64,000 bases of DNA, taken from assembly GCA_002412775.1 (NCBI GenBank), contig DHVT01000028.1, forward strand, positions 12,747 to 76,746, written 5' to 3'. The position numbers and the translations under genes are program-made. The notes beneath the pieces were generated by a model. That model was not told the DNA's origin and did no database searches. It was given only the letters and a program-made list of their open reading frames with translations. Origin of the DNA: Firmicutes bacterium UBA5201 (lineage in GTDB: Bacteria; Bacillota; Clostridia; Peptostreptococcales; Acidaminobacteraceae). Positions 8,401-16,727 of the stretch are shown in pieces (within the stretch, counting starts at the first letter, position 1; each line of letters opens with the position of its first letter).

Positions 8401-9919
8401 TCGTAGATGGTGGCTTGCTCGTCACATCATAAAGAATGCGATTCACTCCTGGCACTTCATTCACGATTCTGGAGGAGATCTTATCCAGTACTTCATAAGG
8501 GATTCTCGCCCAATCGCTGGTCATGCCATCAATGGAGGTGACCGCTCTTATGCCAATCGCATGAGAGTATGTTCTTTCGTCGCCCATGACGCCAACGGAT
8601 TTGATGTTCGGTAAGACGGTGAAGTATTGCCATACATCGCGGTCGAGACCGGCTTTTGAGATTTCTTCCCTAAGAATTGCATCCGATTCACGAACGAGGT
8701 GTAGCGAGTCTTCTGTGATTTCGCCGATGATTCTGATCGCAAGTCCAGGACCAGGGAAAGGTTGTCTCCAGACGATATGTCCAGGTACGCCGATTTCCTC
8801 GCCTACTTTTCTAACTTCATCTTTGAAAAGATCTCTGAGTGGCTCAATAAGTGAAAATTGCATATCTTCAGGAAGGCCGCCGACATTGTGATGGCTTTTG
8901 ATGACTTCCGCAGTGTCCGTGCCGCTTTCGATGACGTCCGGATAGACGGTGCCTTGTACCAGATATTCTATACCATCCAGCTTGTTTGCCTCTTCTTCAA
9001 AGACACGAATGAATTCTTCACCGATGATCTTACGTTTGGTCTCCGGATCGGAAACGCCGCTGAGTCTTCTCATGAATCTTTCTTTTGCATCTACGCGGAT
9101 GAAGTTCATATGGAACTCATCTGCGAAAACCTTCTCAACTTCATCGCCTTCGTTCTTTCTCAAGAGACCGTGGTCGACGAAGATACAGGTGAGTTGATTG
9201 CCAATTGCCTTATAGACCATGGTTGCCGCAACCGATGAATCGACACCACCTGAAAGGCCGCAAAGGACGTTCTTATCTCCGACTTGTTCAGCGATCTTAG
9301 CGATCATTTGGGTTGCGAAATCGCCCATGTTCCAATCGCCGGTACAACCACAGACTTCATATAGGAAGTTGTTGATGAGTTGTCTACCGAAGGGAGTGTG
9401 CTCCACTTCTGCGTGAAATTGAACCGCATACAGTCTTTTCTCCACATTTTGCATCGCCGCAACAGGACAATTGTCAGTTGTGGATACGATGTCAAATCCT
9501 TCCGGCACTTTTGAAACGTAATCAAAATGGCTCATCCAGCATTGAGCGCCGTCTTCAACACCTCTAAACAGATTGGAATCGCCTTTATGTGATAGTTTGA
9601 TTTTGCCGTACTCCTGTTGAGTGGCTTTTTCAACTTTGCCACCGAGCATATGTGCCATCAGCTGCATGCCGTAACAAATGCCGAGCACTGGAATTCCAAG
9701 TTCGAAAATTTCCTTATCAAGTGTTGGTGCGCCCTCTAAATAAACCGAGTTCGGACCACCTGTAAAAATGACACCGTGTGGCTTCTTTTCCTTGATTTTC
9801 TCAAGCGCATGACGCCATGAAACCACTTCACTGTATACGCCCGCTTCTCTGACTCGTCTTGCTATCAACTGATTGTATTGACCTCCAAAGTCAACAATCA
9901 TAATCAACTCATTGTTCAT
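8387..9919 (-). CDS. guaA: GMP synthase (glutamine-hydrolysing)
   Basis: Converts XMP to GMP with glutamine and ATP, the last step of guanine nucleotide synthesis. The 510-residue protein has the class I glutamine amidotransferase domain (nucleophile Cys82 in GICYGMQL; His/Glu in FHAEVEHTPFG). An ATP-pyrophosphatase P-loop follows (GLSGGVDSS, about residue 220), then the dimerisation domain ending KPPSTIEWE. The ATG is preceded by GGAGGATAAA. It lies 23 bp after guaB, so the pair form a guaBA operon under the guanine riboswitch upstream of guaB. Its 3' end is the integration site of the neighbouring element; the reading frame is intact. Confidence 0.97.
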   Translation of the reverse strand: MNNELIMIVDFGGQYNQLIARRVREAGVYSEVVSWRHALEKIKEKKPHGVIFTGGPNSVYLEGAPTLDKEIFELGIPVLGICYGMQLMAHMLGGKVEKATQQEYGKIKLSHKGDSNLFRGVEDGAQCWMSHFDYVSKVPEGFDIVSTTDNCPVAAMQNVEKRLYAVQFHAEVEHTPFGRQLINNFLYEVCGCTGDWNMGDFATQMIAKIAEQVGDKNVLCGLSGGVDSSVAATMVYKAIGNQLTCIFVDHGLLRKNEGDEVEKVFADEFHMNFIRVDAKERFMRRLSGVSDPETKRKIIGEEFIRVFEEEANKLDGIEYLVQGTVYPDVIESGTDTAEVIKSHHNVGGLPEDMQFSLIEPLRDLFKDEVRKVGEEIGVPGHIVWRQPFPGPGLAIRIIGEITEDSLHLVRESDAILREEISKAGLDRDVWQYFTVLPNIKSVGVMGDERTYSHAIGIRAVTSIDGMTSDWARIPYEVLDKISSRIVNEVPGVNRILYDVTSKPPSTIEWE

Positions 9920-9942
9920 TTTATCCTCCGGTTATCTATCGT

Positions 9943-11415
9943 TTAGTTTCTTTCCCCACTGGAAATGCTATAGTTTGGTGGCTCTTTTGTGATGGAGATA
10001 TCATGAGGATGAGATTCCCTGAGGCCCGCATTGGTAATGCGCATGAATTTTCCATTCTCTTTGAGCGCTTCGATGTTCTCTGTGCCGCAGTAGCCCATAC
10101 CTGCTCTCAGTCCACCGATCAATTGATAGATGATGTCTTTGAGGTAACCTCTGTAAGGCACTCTGCCTTCGACACCTTCCGGTACGAATTTTTTCGTTTC
10201 ATTCTGGAAATAGCGATCTTTGGATCCGGCTTCCATTGCGCCCGTAGAACCCATACCTCTGTACATCTTAAAGCTTCTGCCTTGGTACATGACGATTTCG
10301 CCGGGACTTTCTTCAGTACCTGCGAAAAGTGAACCCAGCATGACCACATCGGCGCCTGCCGCTATGGCTTTTGGTAAATCTCCGGAGAATTTGATGCCTC
10401 CATCTGCGATGATGGAAACGCCGTGGGATTTTGCCGCTTGGGCACAATCAAAGATTGCTGTGACTTGTGGTACTCCGATACCAGCGACCACCCTAGTGGT
10501 GCAGATGGAACCGGGACCGATGCCCACTTTGACGCAGTCCGCTCCGGCTTTGATCAAATCTTCAGTCGCTTCTGCGGTTGCCACATTGCCTCCGATGACA
10601 TCCAAATCGGGATAGGCTTGCTTGATCATACGAACCGAATCCAAAACATTTTGGCTGTGACCATGTGCGGAGTCCAGTGCGATGATGTCCACACCGGCTT
10701 TTACAAGCGCATCCACACGATCCATCATGTCGGATCCGATGCCGACAGCAGCACCTGCAAGGAGTCTGCCTCTGAAATCTGTCGCCCTGTTTGGATATTT
10801 GATCTGTTTTTCAATATCCTTTATTGTGATCAATCCTTTTAATGTTCCGTTTGCATCTATTAAAGGAAGTTTTTCGATTTTATGTTTTCTCAGTATTTTT
10901 CCTGCGTCTTCAAGCGTAATGTCCGCCGGTCCGACGACAAGGTTGTCTTTGGTCATGACTTCGCTGATTTTCGCATCCATATCCGGTTCGAAACGTATGT
11001 CCCTGTTGGTGATGATTCCAACGAGTTTGTTTTTGGCATCCACTACTGGAACGCCCGATATGCGGTATCTGGACATCAAGTGCTCAGCGTCCTTTACAAG
11101 ATGTTCGGGGCTGAGTGAAAATGGATCGACGATGACACCGTGCTCACACCTTTTTACTTTATCCACTTCAAGCGCCTGTTGTTCGATGCTCATGTTTTTG
11201 TGGATGATTCCGAGTCCGCCTTCTCTTGCGATGGCAATAGCGAGTTTCGCTTCTGTGACCGTGTCCATGCTCGCACTGACAAGTGGAATGTTAAGGGTAA
11301 TTTTCTTTGTCAATCTGGTTTTGAGATCCACTTGATTCGGTAACACTGCAGACTTTTGTGGTATGAGTAAAACGTCATCATAAGTCAAGCCTTCCTTAAT
11401 TAACTTGCCTTCCAT
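9943..11415 (-). CDS. guaB: IMP dehydrogenase
   Basis: Oxidises IMP to XMP with NAD, the committed step to GMP. A TIM-barrel protein with two CBS domains inserted at about residues 95-205 (HLMSRYRISGVPVVDAKNKL). The catalytic Cys is in GPGSICTTR at about 300, and the flap has YRGMGSTGAM. I start it at the ATG at 11415 (MEGKLIKEGLTYDDVLL) because GGAGGA lies 6 nt upstream. The longer frame adds 11 residues without a ribosome site. It is co-transcribed with guaA behind a guanine riboswitch and terminator. Confidence 0.97.
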   Translation of the reverse strand: MEGKLIKEGLTYDDVLLIPQKSAVLPNQVDLKTRLTKKITLNIPLVSASMDTVTEAKLAIAIAREGGLGIIHKNMSIEQQALEVDKVKRCEHGVIVDPFSLSPEHLVKDAEHLMSRYRISGVPVVDAKNKLVGIITNRDIRFEPDMDAKISEVMTKDNLVVGPADITLEDAGKILRKHKIEKLPLIDANGTLKGLITIKDIEKQIKYPNRATDFRGRLLAGAAVGIGSDMMDRVDALVKAGVDIIALDSAHGHSQNVLDSVRMIKQAYPDLDVIGGNVATAEATEDLIKAGADCVKVGIGPGSICTTRVVAGIGVPQVTAIFDCAQAAKSHGVSIIADGGIKFSGDLPKAIAAGADVVMLGSLFAGTEESPGEIVMYQGRSFKMYRGMGSTGAMEAGSKDRYFQNETKKFVPEGVEGRVPYRGYLKDIIYQLIGGLRAGMGYCGTENIEALKENGKFMRITNAGLRESHPHDISITKEPPNYSISSGERN

Positions 11416-11445
11416 TCTTATCCTCCAATTCGTATAATAAAAAAA

Positions 11446-11472
11446 CAACCACTAGGTCATCTCCCATGGTTG
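11446..11472 (-). terminator. Riboswitch-controlled terminator in the guaBA leader
   Basis: On the minus strand CAACCA pairs with TGGTTG, extended inward by TGGG/CCTA with one bulged G, followed by a run of T. It sits between the guanine aptamer and guaB, as expected for transcription attenuation when guanine is bound. Confidence 0.8.
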
Positions 11473-11519
11473 CCTTAAAAATTCCGTCATGAAATAAACA
11501 TGCGAAACAGATTATAGAC

Positions 11520-11590
11520 AACTCATAGTACGATTTTTGTGGCAATCGCGTAGAAACTTCCAATCCATATCATTTGGAATTATATGAGTT
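11520..11590 (-). promoter_or_regulatory. Guanine riboswitch aptamer (purine class)
   Basis: P1 is AACTCATA pairing with TATGAGTT. The junction is conserved: TATAAT, ATATGG and the GTTTCTAC segment. P2 (TTCCAA/TTGGAA) and P3 (CGATT/AATCG) both form. The nucleotide just before the 3' strand of P1 is C (position 74 of the xpt reference), the guanine-specific choice; adenine switches have U. It controls guaBA, with the terminator downstream as expression platform. Confidence 0.93.
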
Positions 11591-11617
11591 AATACTTTTA
11601 TATTAATATTCAAATTA

Positions 11618-11640
11618 CCACGTTTGACTTCCTTTGTCAA
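11618..11640 (-). promoter_or_regulatory. Candidate sigma-A -35 region for guaBA
   Basis: A perfect TTGACA (11635-11640, minus strand) lies 45 bp upstream of the riboswitch. A weak -10 (TAATTT) follows after 17 nt. The rest of the 348-bp guaB/ABC-exporter divergent region holds the riboswitch and otherwise only AT-rich sequence with no gene. Confidence 0.5.
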
Positions 11641-11763
11641 GGAATTGGGGATGCAAACAACCTATTTAAATTTCTTAATTATATTTAATACTCTGTTTTA
11701 ATATGGTAAACTAATTTGATAGGGGCACGAATTATAATTTGAATCCGAGAGGTAAAATACATT

Positions 11764-13521
11764 ATGGAAACTTTTAGATATGTGAAGCCGTTTTTAAAGA
11801 AACACTGGAAGTATTACTTCTTTGGCACTTTGCTTTTGATGATCATCGATGGTCTGCAGCTCGTCACTCCACTCATCATCGGTTCATTCACCGATGCGCT
11901 CATGGATGGCAATCTCACTCAGCAGTCCATCCCAAAGTACATGCTCTATGTCATGGCAATCGCAATCTTTGTCGCCATCGGCCGCTTCGGCTGGCGAATG
12001 ACCATCATCGCCACTGCGAAAAAACTGGAATATTGGCTGAGAAACGAAGTCTTCTCGCATCTCGAGAAAATGAGCCTGAACTATTTCAACCATCATAAGA
12101 CAGGTGATCTGATGGCCCACTGCACCAACGACATCAGTGCGATCCGAAATGCATTCGGTGGGGGCGTGATCATGTTTGTGGACGCGTTCTTCATGGGCAT
12201 CATGACACTTTTTCTCATGGCCACAAGAATCGACCTGAAACTCACTTTGGTGGCGTTCATTCCGCTCCCTCTGATTGTTATCTTCATTATAGTACTCGGT
12301 AAAAGGGTGCGTTATAGATTCCAAAAAGTGCAGGAAGCATTTTCGGATTTGACCGACAATGTCCAGGAAGCGTTTTCTGGCATCCGGATCATCAAGTCTT
12401 TCGTGCAGGAGAAAGAGTCCCTGCACTACTTCAATGAAAAGAATTCCAGCAACTTTCATAAAAACATGAAAATGGTCAAACTGTTCGGTTTTGTCCAACC
12501 GCTTGTAGGTTTCATCTCCATGACCAGTGTGCTCATCGCCATGATTTACGGCGGACACCTCGTCATCGATGAAGTGATCAGCATCGGAGAGTTCGTAGCG
12601 TTTCTGTCTTATGTGGGTATGCTCGCCTGGCCGATGATGGCGCTTGGTTTCGTCTACAACAATCTCCAGCGTGGTCAAGTCTCACTGAAACGGATCAACA
12701 CCATCCTCGAGACACCACCAGAGATCTTTAACTTTGAGGTCATCGACACTTTAAGTGAAGCCTATGAGGTCGAGCCATCCATTACTGTTGACAATTTGAG
12801 CTTTACTTATCCGAACACTCACGTTCCCGCACTTGAGAACGTTTCTTTTGAAATCAAGACCGGCGAGACTTTAGCAGTAGTTGGTAAAACAGGAAGCGGT
12901 AAAACAACTCTTGTGAACCTGTTGCTCAGGCTGTATCAAGTGGATGATGGCATGATCAAAATCGGAGGCATCGACATCAACCGGCTCTCCATCAAAAAAA
13001 TCAGAGACATGGTCGGATACGTCCCTCAAGACAACTTCCTGTTCTCAAGGAATATCGCCTACAATCTGAAGTTCGGAAACGAAAATCTGACTGAGGAAGA
13101 AATGATTGAGGCCACCAAATCCGCGCAGGTCTACGAAGAGATCATGAGCTTTCCAAAAGGGTTCAAAACCAAGCTCGGCGAGCGTGGCGTGAACATGTCG
13201 GGCGGGCAAAAACAGCGTGTATCCATAGCACGTGCGCTGGCAAAAAAACCTGAGATCATCATCCTCGATGATTCACTCTCAGCAGTGGACACCAAAACTG
13301 AGGAAAGCATACTGACACATCTTAAGATGGAGCTTAAAAACACAACTTCCATTGTGATTGCCCATAGAATCTCCACCATCAAACACGCTGATCAAATTAT
13401 TGTGATTGAGGGCGGAAGAGTTGTGGAAAAAGGCACGCACGAATCACTTTTAAGTCTTAACGGACACTATACCGACATGTACCAAAAACAACTTTTAGAA
13501 GAAAAAATATCAAAGGAGTAG
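11764..13521 (+). CDS. ABC exporter half-transporter with degenerate Walker B
   Basis: A 585-residue half-transporter: a type-I exporter membrane domain (six predicted helices, residues 1-310) then an ABC ATPase. Walker A is GKTGSGKTT near 372 and the signature is MSGGQ. Walker B reads ILDDSLSAVD, with Asp in place of the catalytic Glu. The next gene, 4 bp downstream, encodes the partner with Glu but a non-standard signature. This complementary pattern is that of heterodimeric exporters such as BmrCD, LmrCD and TM287/288, where only one ATP site hydrolyses efficiently. The substrate is unknown; drugs or lipids are usual for the family. Confidence 0.9.
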   Translation: METFRYVKPFLKKHWKYYFFGTLLLMIIDGLQLVTPLIIGSFTDALMDGNLTQQSIPKYMLYVMAIAIFVAIGRFGWRMTIIATAKKLEYWLRNEVFSHLEKMSLNYFNHHKTGDLMAHCTNDISAIRNAFGGGVIMFVDAFFMGIMTLFLMATRIDLKLTLVAFIPLPLIVIFIIVLGKRVRYRFQKVQEAFSDLTDNVQEAFSGIRIIKSFVQEKESLHYFNEKNSSNFHKNMKMVKLFGFVQPLVGFISMTSVLIAMIYGGHLVIDEVISIGEFVAFLSYVGMLAWPMMALGFVYNNLQRGQVSLKRINTILETPPEIFNFEVIDTLSEAYEVEPSITVDNLSFTYPNTHVPALENVSFEIKTGETLAVVGKTGSGKTTLVNLLLRLYQVDDGMIKIGGIDINRLSIKKIRDMVGYVPQDNFLFSRNIAYNLKFGNENLTEEEMIEATKSAQVYEEIMSFPKGFKTKLGERGVNMSGGQKQRVSIARALAKKPEIIILDDSLSAVDTKTEESILTHLKMELKNTTSIVIAHRISTIKHADQIIVIEGGRVVEKGTHESLLSLNGHYTDMYQKQLLEEKISKE

Positions 13522-13525
13522 GCGC

Positions 13526-15604
13526 ATGGAATATCAAGAAAAAGAAATACACAAATCCTATGACGCCAAACTCATGTGGCGCCTCATAAAATATGCCAAA
13601 GCACAGTGGCTCATCCTGCTCATCAGCATCTTGATGATGTTTTTCATAACAGGAGTGGATCTGGTCATCCCCTATGTCACTAAAATCGCCATCGATGATT
13701 ACATCACCCCTGTGAGTCAAACCGTCTATCTGTCAGAACCTGGCGACAGCAGAACCGATTTTGTATCCAATGGCAAAGGCGTTGTATTCCCCGGGCTTAT
13801 TGAACGGACATTCGACAGAACCGTCTATGAAAACAAAGGCCAAATCTACAAGACGGGATCCGGATTTTTGCTGATTGACGGTACATCCAAAAATTTATCC
13901 TCATCAGGAGCGGAAGTTGTGATCACCCCAGGCTCAATCATCATCGACGGTGTAGATTACAGCACAACTCCTCTCACAGAGAGCCAAATAGCGAACTTTA
14001 AAACTTATAACAAATCACAGATCACTTTGCTCACTTTGATTCTAGGACTCATATTGTTGCTCAACTTCGCATTTTCTTTTGTGCACACTTATTTGCTCAA
14101 TTATGCGAGCCAGAAAATTGTCTATAATATGCGTGAACAGCTTTTCAATCACGTGGAAAACATGAGTCTCAGTTTCTTTGACAAGAATCCGGTAGGCCGA
14201 TTGGTCACGAGGGTCTCCAACGATATGGAGAACATCAATGAGATGTTCACAACCGTTCTTGTCACTTCACTCAAGGACTTTCTGCTGCTTTTCGGAACTG
14301 TCGTGGTCATGGCCGCCATCAATTTCAAACTGACAGTGGTCTGCCTCAGCACCATTCCGCTCGTCTTGATTTCCGCACAGATCTTCAGAACAAAAGCACG
14401 TGCGGTGCAAAGGGAAGTCAAAGTCAAAATTGCGAAGATCAATGCCACACTGGCGGAAAACATCAGCGGCATGAAAATCATCCAAATCTTCAACAGAGAA
14501 AAAAGTATCTTTGACGATTTCGATGTCATCAACAAAGATTTCCTGAAAAGTTCGGTACAGGAAACCAAAGTATACGCCATATTCAGACCGACAATGAACC
14601 TCGCCTACTCCATCTCACTGTCACTGCTTTTATGGTTCGGTGGCGGTGATGCCATCATGAATCTCGTGGAGCTCGGCGTTCTGGTCGCATTCATCACATA
14701 CACCCAGCAATTCTTCAGACCGATCATGGACCTCAGTGAAAAATTCAACATCTTTCAGTCGTCAATGGCGAGTGCCGAAAGAATCTTCATGCTCCTCGAT
14801 GAGGAGTCGCTCATAGTCAATCCTGAACATCCGAAAAGATTCGAAGGTGAAGAGTTCAAAGGCAGCATCGTCTTTGAGGATGTATGGTTCAGCTATGATG
14901 AAAACCCAAAAAGCGTTGATGATTATGTGCTGAAGGGCGTCAGTTTTGAAATCGGAAGCGGTGAATCCCTTGCACTCGTTGGGGCCACTGGATCTGGCAA
15001 AACCACTATCATAAGCCTTCTGAACAGATTTTATGACATTCAAAAGGGGCATATATATATCGACGGCATCGACATCCGTGAACTCGAAATGGAGAACTTG
15101 AGGGAACAGATCGGTATCGTCCTGCAGGACGTGTTCCTCTTTGCGGGAGACATCAAAAGCAACATCAGACTCCATGACAAGAGCATCTCGGATGAGCGTA
15201 TTAAAGAGATTGCCACTTATGTCAACGCGGATACTTTCATCAGCAAACTCAGAAAGGGCTACGACGAGGAGGTCACCGAGCGCGGGTCGACACTTTCAGC
15301 GGGTCAGCGTCAGCTTTTGTCCTTTGCCAGAGCACTCGCCTTTGATCCGAAGATTCTCATCCTCGATGAGGCCACTTCGAACATCGATACCGAGACTGAG
15401 CTTCTGATCCAGGACGCCATCAACAAGATCATCACAGGTAGGACCACAGTAATTGTCGCACACAGACTCTCCACCATACAGCATGCGAGCAAAATCATCG
15501 TCATGTGCAAAGGTGAGGTCAGAGAAGTGGGCAATCATCAGGAGCTTCTGGAAAAGGGCGGTATGTATTACGATCTTTACAAGCTTCAATACAAAGATCA
15601 TTGA
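13526..15604 (+). CDS. ABC exporter half-transporter with large extracytoplasmic insert
   Basis: Partner of the preceding half-transporter, 692 residues. An extra domain of about 115 residues lies between the first and second membrane helices (about 52-165), as in BmrD/YheH-type subunits. The ATPase has Walker A GATGSGKTT (near 486), canonical Walker B ILILDEATSNID (near 610) and signature LSAGQ instead of LSGGQ. The consensus ATP site of the dimer therefore combines this Walker A/B with the first subunit's MSGGQ. It starts 4 bp after the first gene. The insert's role is not known to me. Confidence 0.9.
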   Translation: MEYQEKEIHKSYDAKLMWRLIKYAKAQWLILLISILMMFFITGVDLVIPYVTKIAIDDYITPVSQTVYLSEPGDSRTDFVSNGKGVVFPGLIERTFDRTVYENKGQIYKTGSGFLLIDGTSKNLSSSGAEVVITPGSIIIDGVDYSTTPLTESQIANFKTYNKSQITLLTLILGLILLLNFAFSFVHTYLLNYASQKIVYNMREQLFNHVENMSLSFFDKNPVGRLVTRVSNDMENINEMFTTVLVTSLKDFLLLFGTVVVMAAINFKLTVVCLSTIPLVLISAQIFRTKARAVQREVKVKIAKINATLAENISGMKIIQIFNREKSIFDDFDVINKDFLKSSVQETKVYAIFRPTMNLAYSISLSLLLWFGGGDAIMNLVELGVLVAFITYTQQFFRPIMDLSEKFNIFQSSMASAERIFMLLDEESLIVNPEHPKRFEGEEFKGSIVFEDVWFSYDENPKSVDDYVLKGVSFEIGSGESLALVGATGSGKTTIISLLNRFYDIQKGHIYIDGIDIRELEMENLREQIGIVLQDVFLFAGDIKSNIRLHDKSISDERIKEIATYVNADTFISKLRKGYDEEVTERGSTLSAGQRQLLSFARALAFDPKILILDEATSNIDTETELLIQDAINKIITGRTTVIVAHRLSTIQHASKIIVMCKGEVREVGNHQELLEKGGMYYDLYKLQYKDH

Positions 15605-15629
15605 TAAAAGGTCTCAAGTATGATACTAT
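15601..15629 (+). promoter_or_regulatory. Sigma-A promoter for the TPP riboswitch-thiT unit
   Basis: TTGATA (15601-15606), a 17-nt spacer and TACTAT (15624-15629). The -35 overlaps the stop codon of the exporter gene. It lies just before the TPP aptamer. Confidence 0.65.
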
Positions 15630-15644
15630 GTAATTGAATTTAAT

Positions 15645-15735
15645 ATGATTCACTAGGGGTGCCTTCGGCTGAGAGCGCAATTGCGTAACCCTTTGAACCT
15701 GAACTGGTTAACACCAGCGGAGGAAAGTGGTAAGA
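15645..15735 (+). promoter_or_regulatory. TPP (THI-box) riboswitch
   Basis: The conserved segments are in order: ACTAGGGGTGCC, GGCTGAGA, ACCCTTTGAACCTGA, CTGGTTAACACCAG and CGGAGGAAAGTGG. It precedes a terminator and the thiamine transporter gene thiT. Binding of thiamine pyrophosphate is expected to switch thiT off. Confidence 0.95.
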
Positions 15736-15745
15736 TGAAAATTGA

Positions 15746-15774
15746 CCATGACCGTACCCCGGCATGGTTTTTTT
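15746..15774 (+). terminator. Terminator of the TPP riboswitch
   Basis: CCATG (15746-15750) pairs with CATGG (15763-15767), followed by seven T. It lies between aptamer and thiT, fitting transcription attenuation. Confidence 0.8.
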
Positions 15775-15828
15775 ATTACCACCGAATCGAATCATTGACC
15801 AACAATTATTTGATCTGGAGGAATTAAA

Positions 15829-16359
15829 ATGGAAAGAGCATCAAGCAAAAACGTAAAAATGTTGGTTGAAGGCGCAATGATGATTGCGATCGCAACCATA
15901 CTCAGTTTCATCAAAGTGGCGGAAATGCCATACGGTGGTTCCATCACCGCGGCAAGCATGGTTCCAATCCTGATCTACGCGTACCGTTGGGGTGGATCAA
16001 AAGGCCTGCTTGTGGGCTCTGTGTACGGCATCATCCAGTTTTTGATCGATCCCTATGCCGCACATCCAATTTCAGTTTTGCTCGACTACCCGGTAGCCTT
16101 CGCGGTTCTCGGCGTCATCGGTTTTGTGGCACACAGAGATTCCAATCTGGTGAAGATTTACACTGGAATAGTCATAGCGATTGGATTAAGATTCCTCGCC
16201 CACTATTTCTCAGGTGTGATCTTCTTCGGAATGTATGCACCGGAGAGCATGTCGCCTTATTGGTACTCATTGGTTTATAACGGGGCGTATCTGATCCCGG
16301 AAATGATTATTTCGTGTGTGGTGTTTACATTGTTATATAAATCTATCGCGAAGCTATAG
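15829..16359 (+). CDS. thiT: Thiamine-specific ECF transporter S component
   Basis: A 176-residue membrane protein with about six hydrophobic helices. It binds thiamine outside the cell and hands it to the shared ECF energising module, which is not in this window. The sequence is ThiT-like (FIKVAEMPYGGSITAASMVP, then YGIIQFLID). The upstream TPP riboswitch independently supports the substrate. GGAGG lies 8 nt before the ATG. The last codons (YKSIAKL) and the stop lie inside a 14-bp perfect inverted repeat (16333-16369), so the C-terminal residues may come from an inserted palindrome. Confidence 0.93.
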   Translation: MERASSKNVKMLVEGAMMIAIATILSFIKVAEMPYGGSITAASMVPILIYAYRWGGSKGLLVGSVYGIIQFLIDPYAAHPISVLLDYPVAFAVLGVIGFVAHRDSNLVKIYTGIVIAIGLRFLAHYFSGVIFFGMYAPESMSPYWYSLVYNGAYLIPEMIISCVVFTLLYKSIAKL

Positions 16360-16369
16360 ATTTATATAA
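16333..16369. repeat. Perfect 14-bp inverted repeat across the thiT stop codon
   Basis: TTATATAAATCTAT (16333-16346) and ATAGATTTATATAA (16356-16369) form a perfect hairpin with a 9-nt loop. No T run follows, so it is not a standard terminator. Confidence 0.85.
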
Positions 16370-16380
16370 CTCGCGTAGGT

Positions 16381-16629
16381 AAGTTTCCGAAGGAAACTTA
16401 TTAGCGTCTCAGTATTACATTTCAAGTTGTAAATGCGGAGAACTGTAAGAAGCTCAGTAAGAAGAAAAAAAGACAAGTGATGAGATTTTAGTCTCATACT
16501 TGTCTTTTTGGTTTTTGATTATGCTTCGTTTGTCTTGCTTCGATGGACATCTTGAAATATCAGGCTGAGATGCTAGATAGTTTTCTTCTTAAACAGCTCG
16601 AAACGTTATGCTTACGCTAATAAGTTTCC
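16381..16629. repeat. Hairpin-rich intergenic segment between thiT and groEL with outer inverted repeats
   Basis: AAGTTTCC-gaa-GGAAACTT forms a hairpin at 16381-16399. GGAAACTTATTAGCG (16392-16406) recurs inverted as CGCTAATAAGTTTCC (16615-16629). No gene was recognised in the 368 bp between thiT and groEL, which also holds the two convergent terminators. Confidence 0.6.
16471..16510 (+). terminator. Terminator downstream of thiT
   Basis: AGACAAGT...TGAGA pairs with TCTCA...ACTTGTCT, a long stem with small internal mismatches and a TTTTT tail. It is symmetric enough to act on both strands. Confidence 0.8.
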
Positions 16630-16650
16630 TTGCACCTCACACAAAAAAAA

Positions 16651-16720
16651 TGGACCCCCTTCGACGGTCGATCCGCAGGCGAACTTTGCCGAGGACTTCT
16701 CGACCTGAGAAGGGGGTCCA
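16651..16720 (-). terminator. groEL terminator with an unusually long loop
   Basis: TGGACCCCCTTC (16651-16662) pairs perfectly with GAAGGGGGTCCA (16709-16720). The 46-nt loop can fold further. On the minus strand it is followed by eight T, right after the groEL stop. The 12-bp GC-rich stem is strong. Confidence 0.85.
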
Positions 16721-16727
16721 ATTTTTT

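Noticed and set aside
10682..11335. 217-residue plus-strand frame
   Set aside because: It is antisense to guaB, a strongly supported gene, and has no family resemblance.
11884..12678. 264-residue minus-strand frame
   Set aside because: Antisense to the ABC exporter gene and rich in His/Asp/Glu, as expected from a complementary frame of a membrane protein gene.
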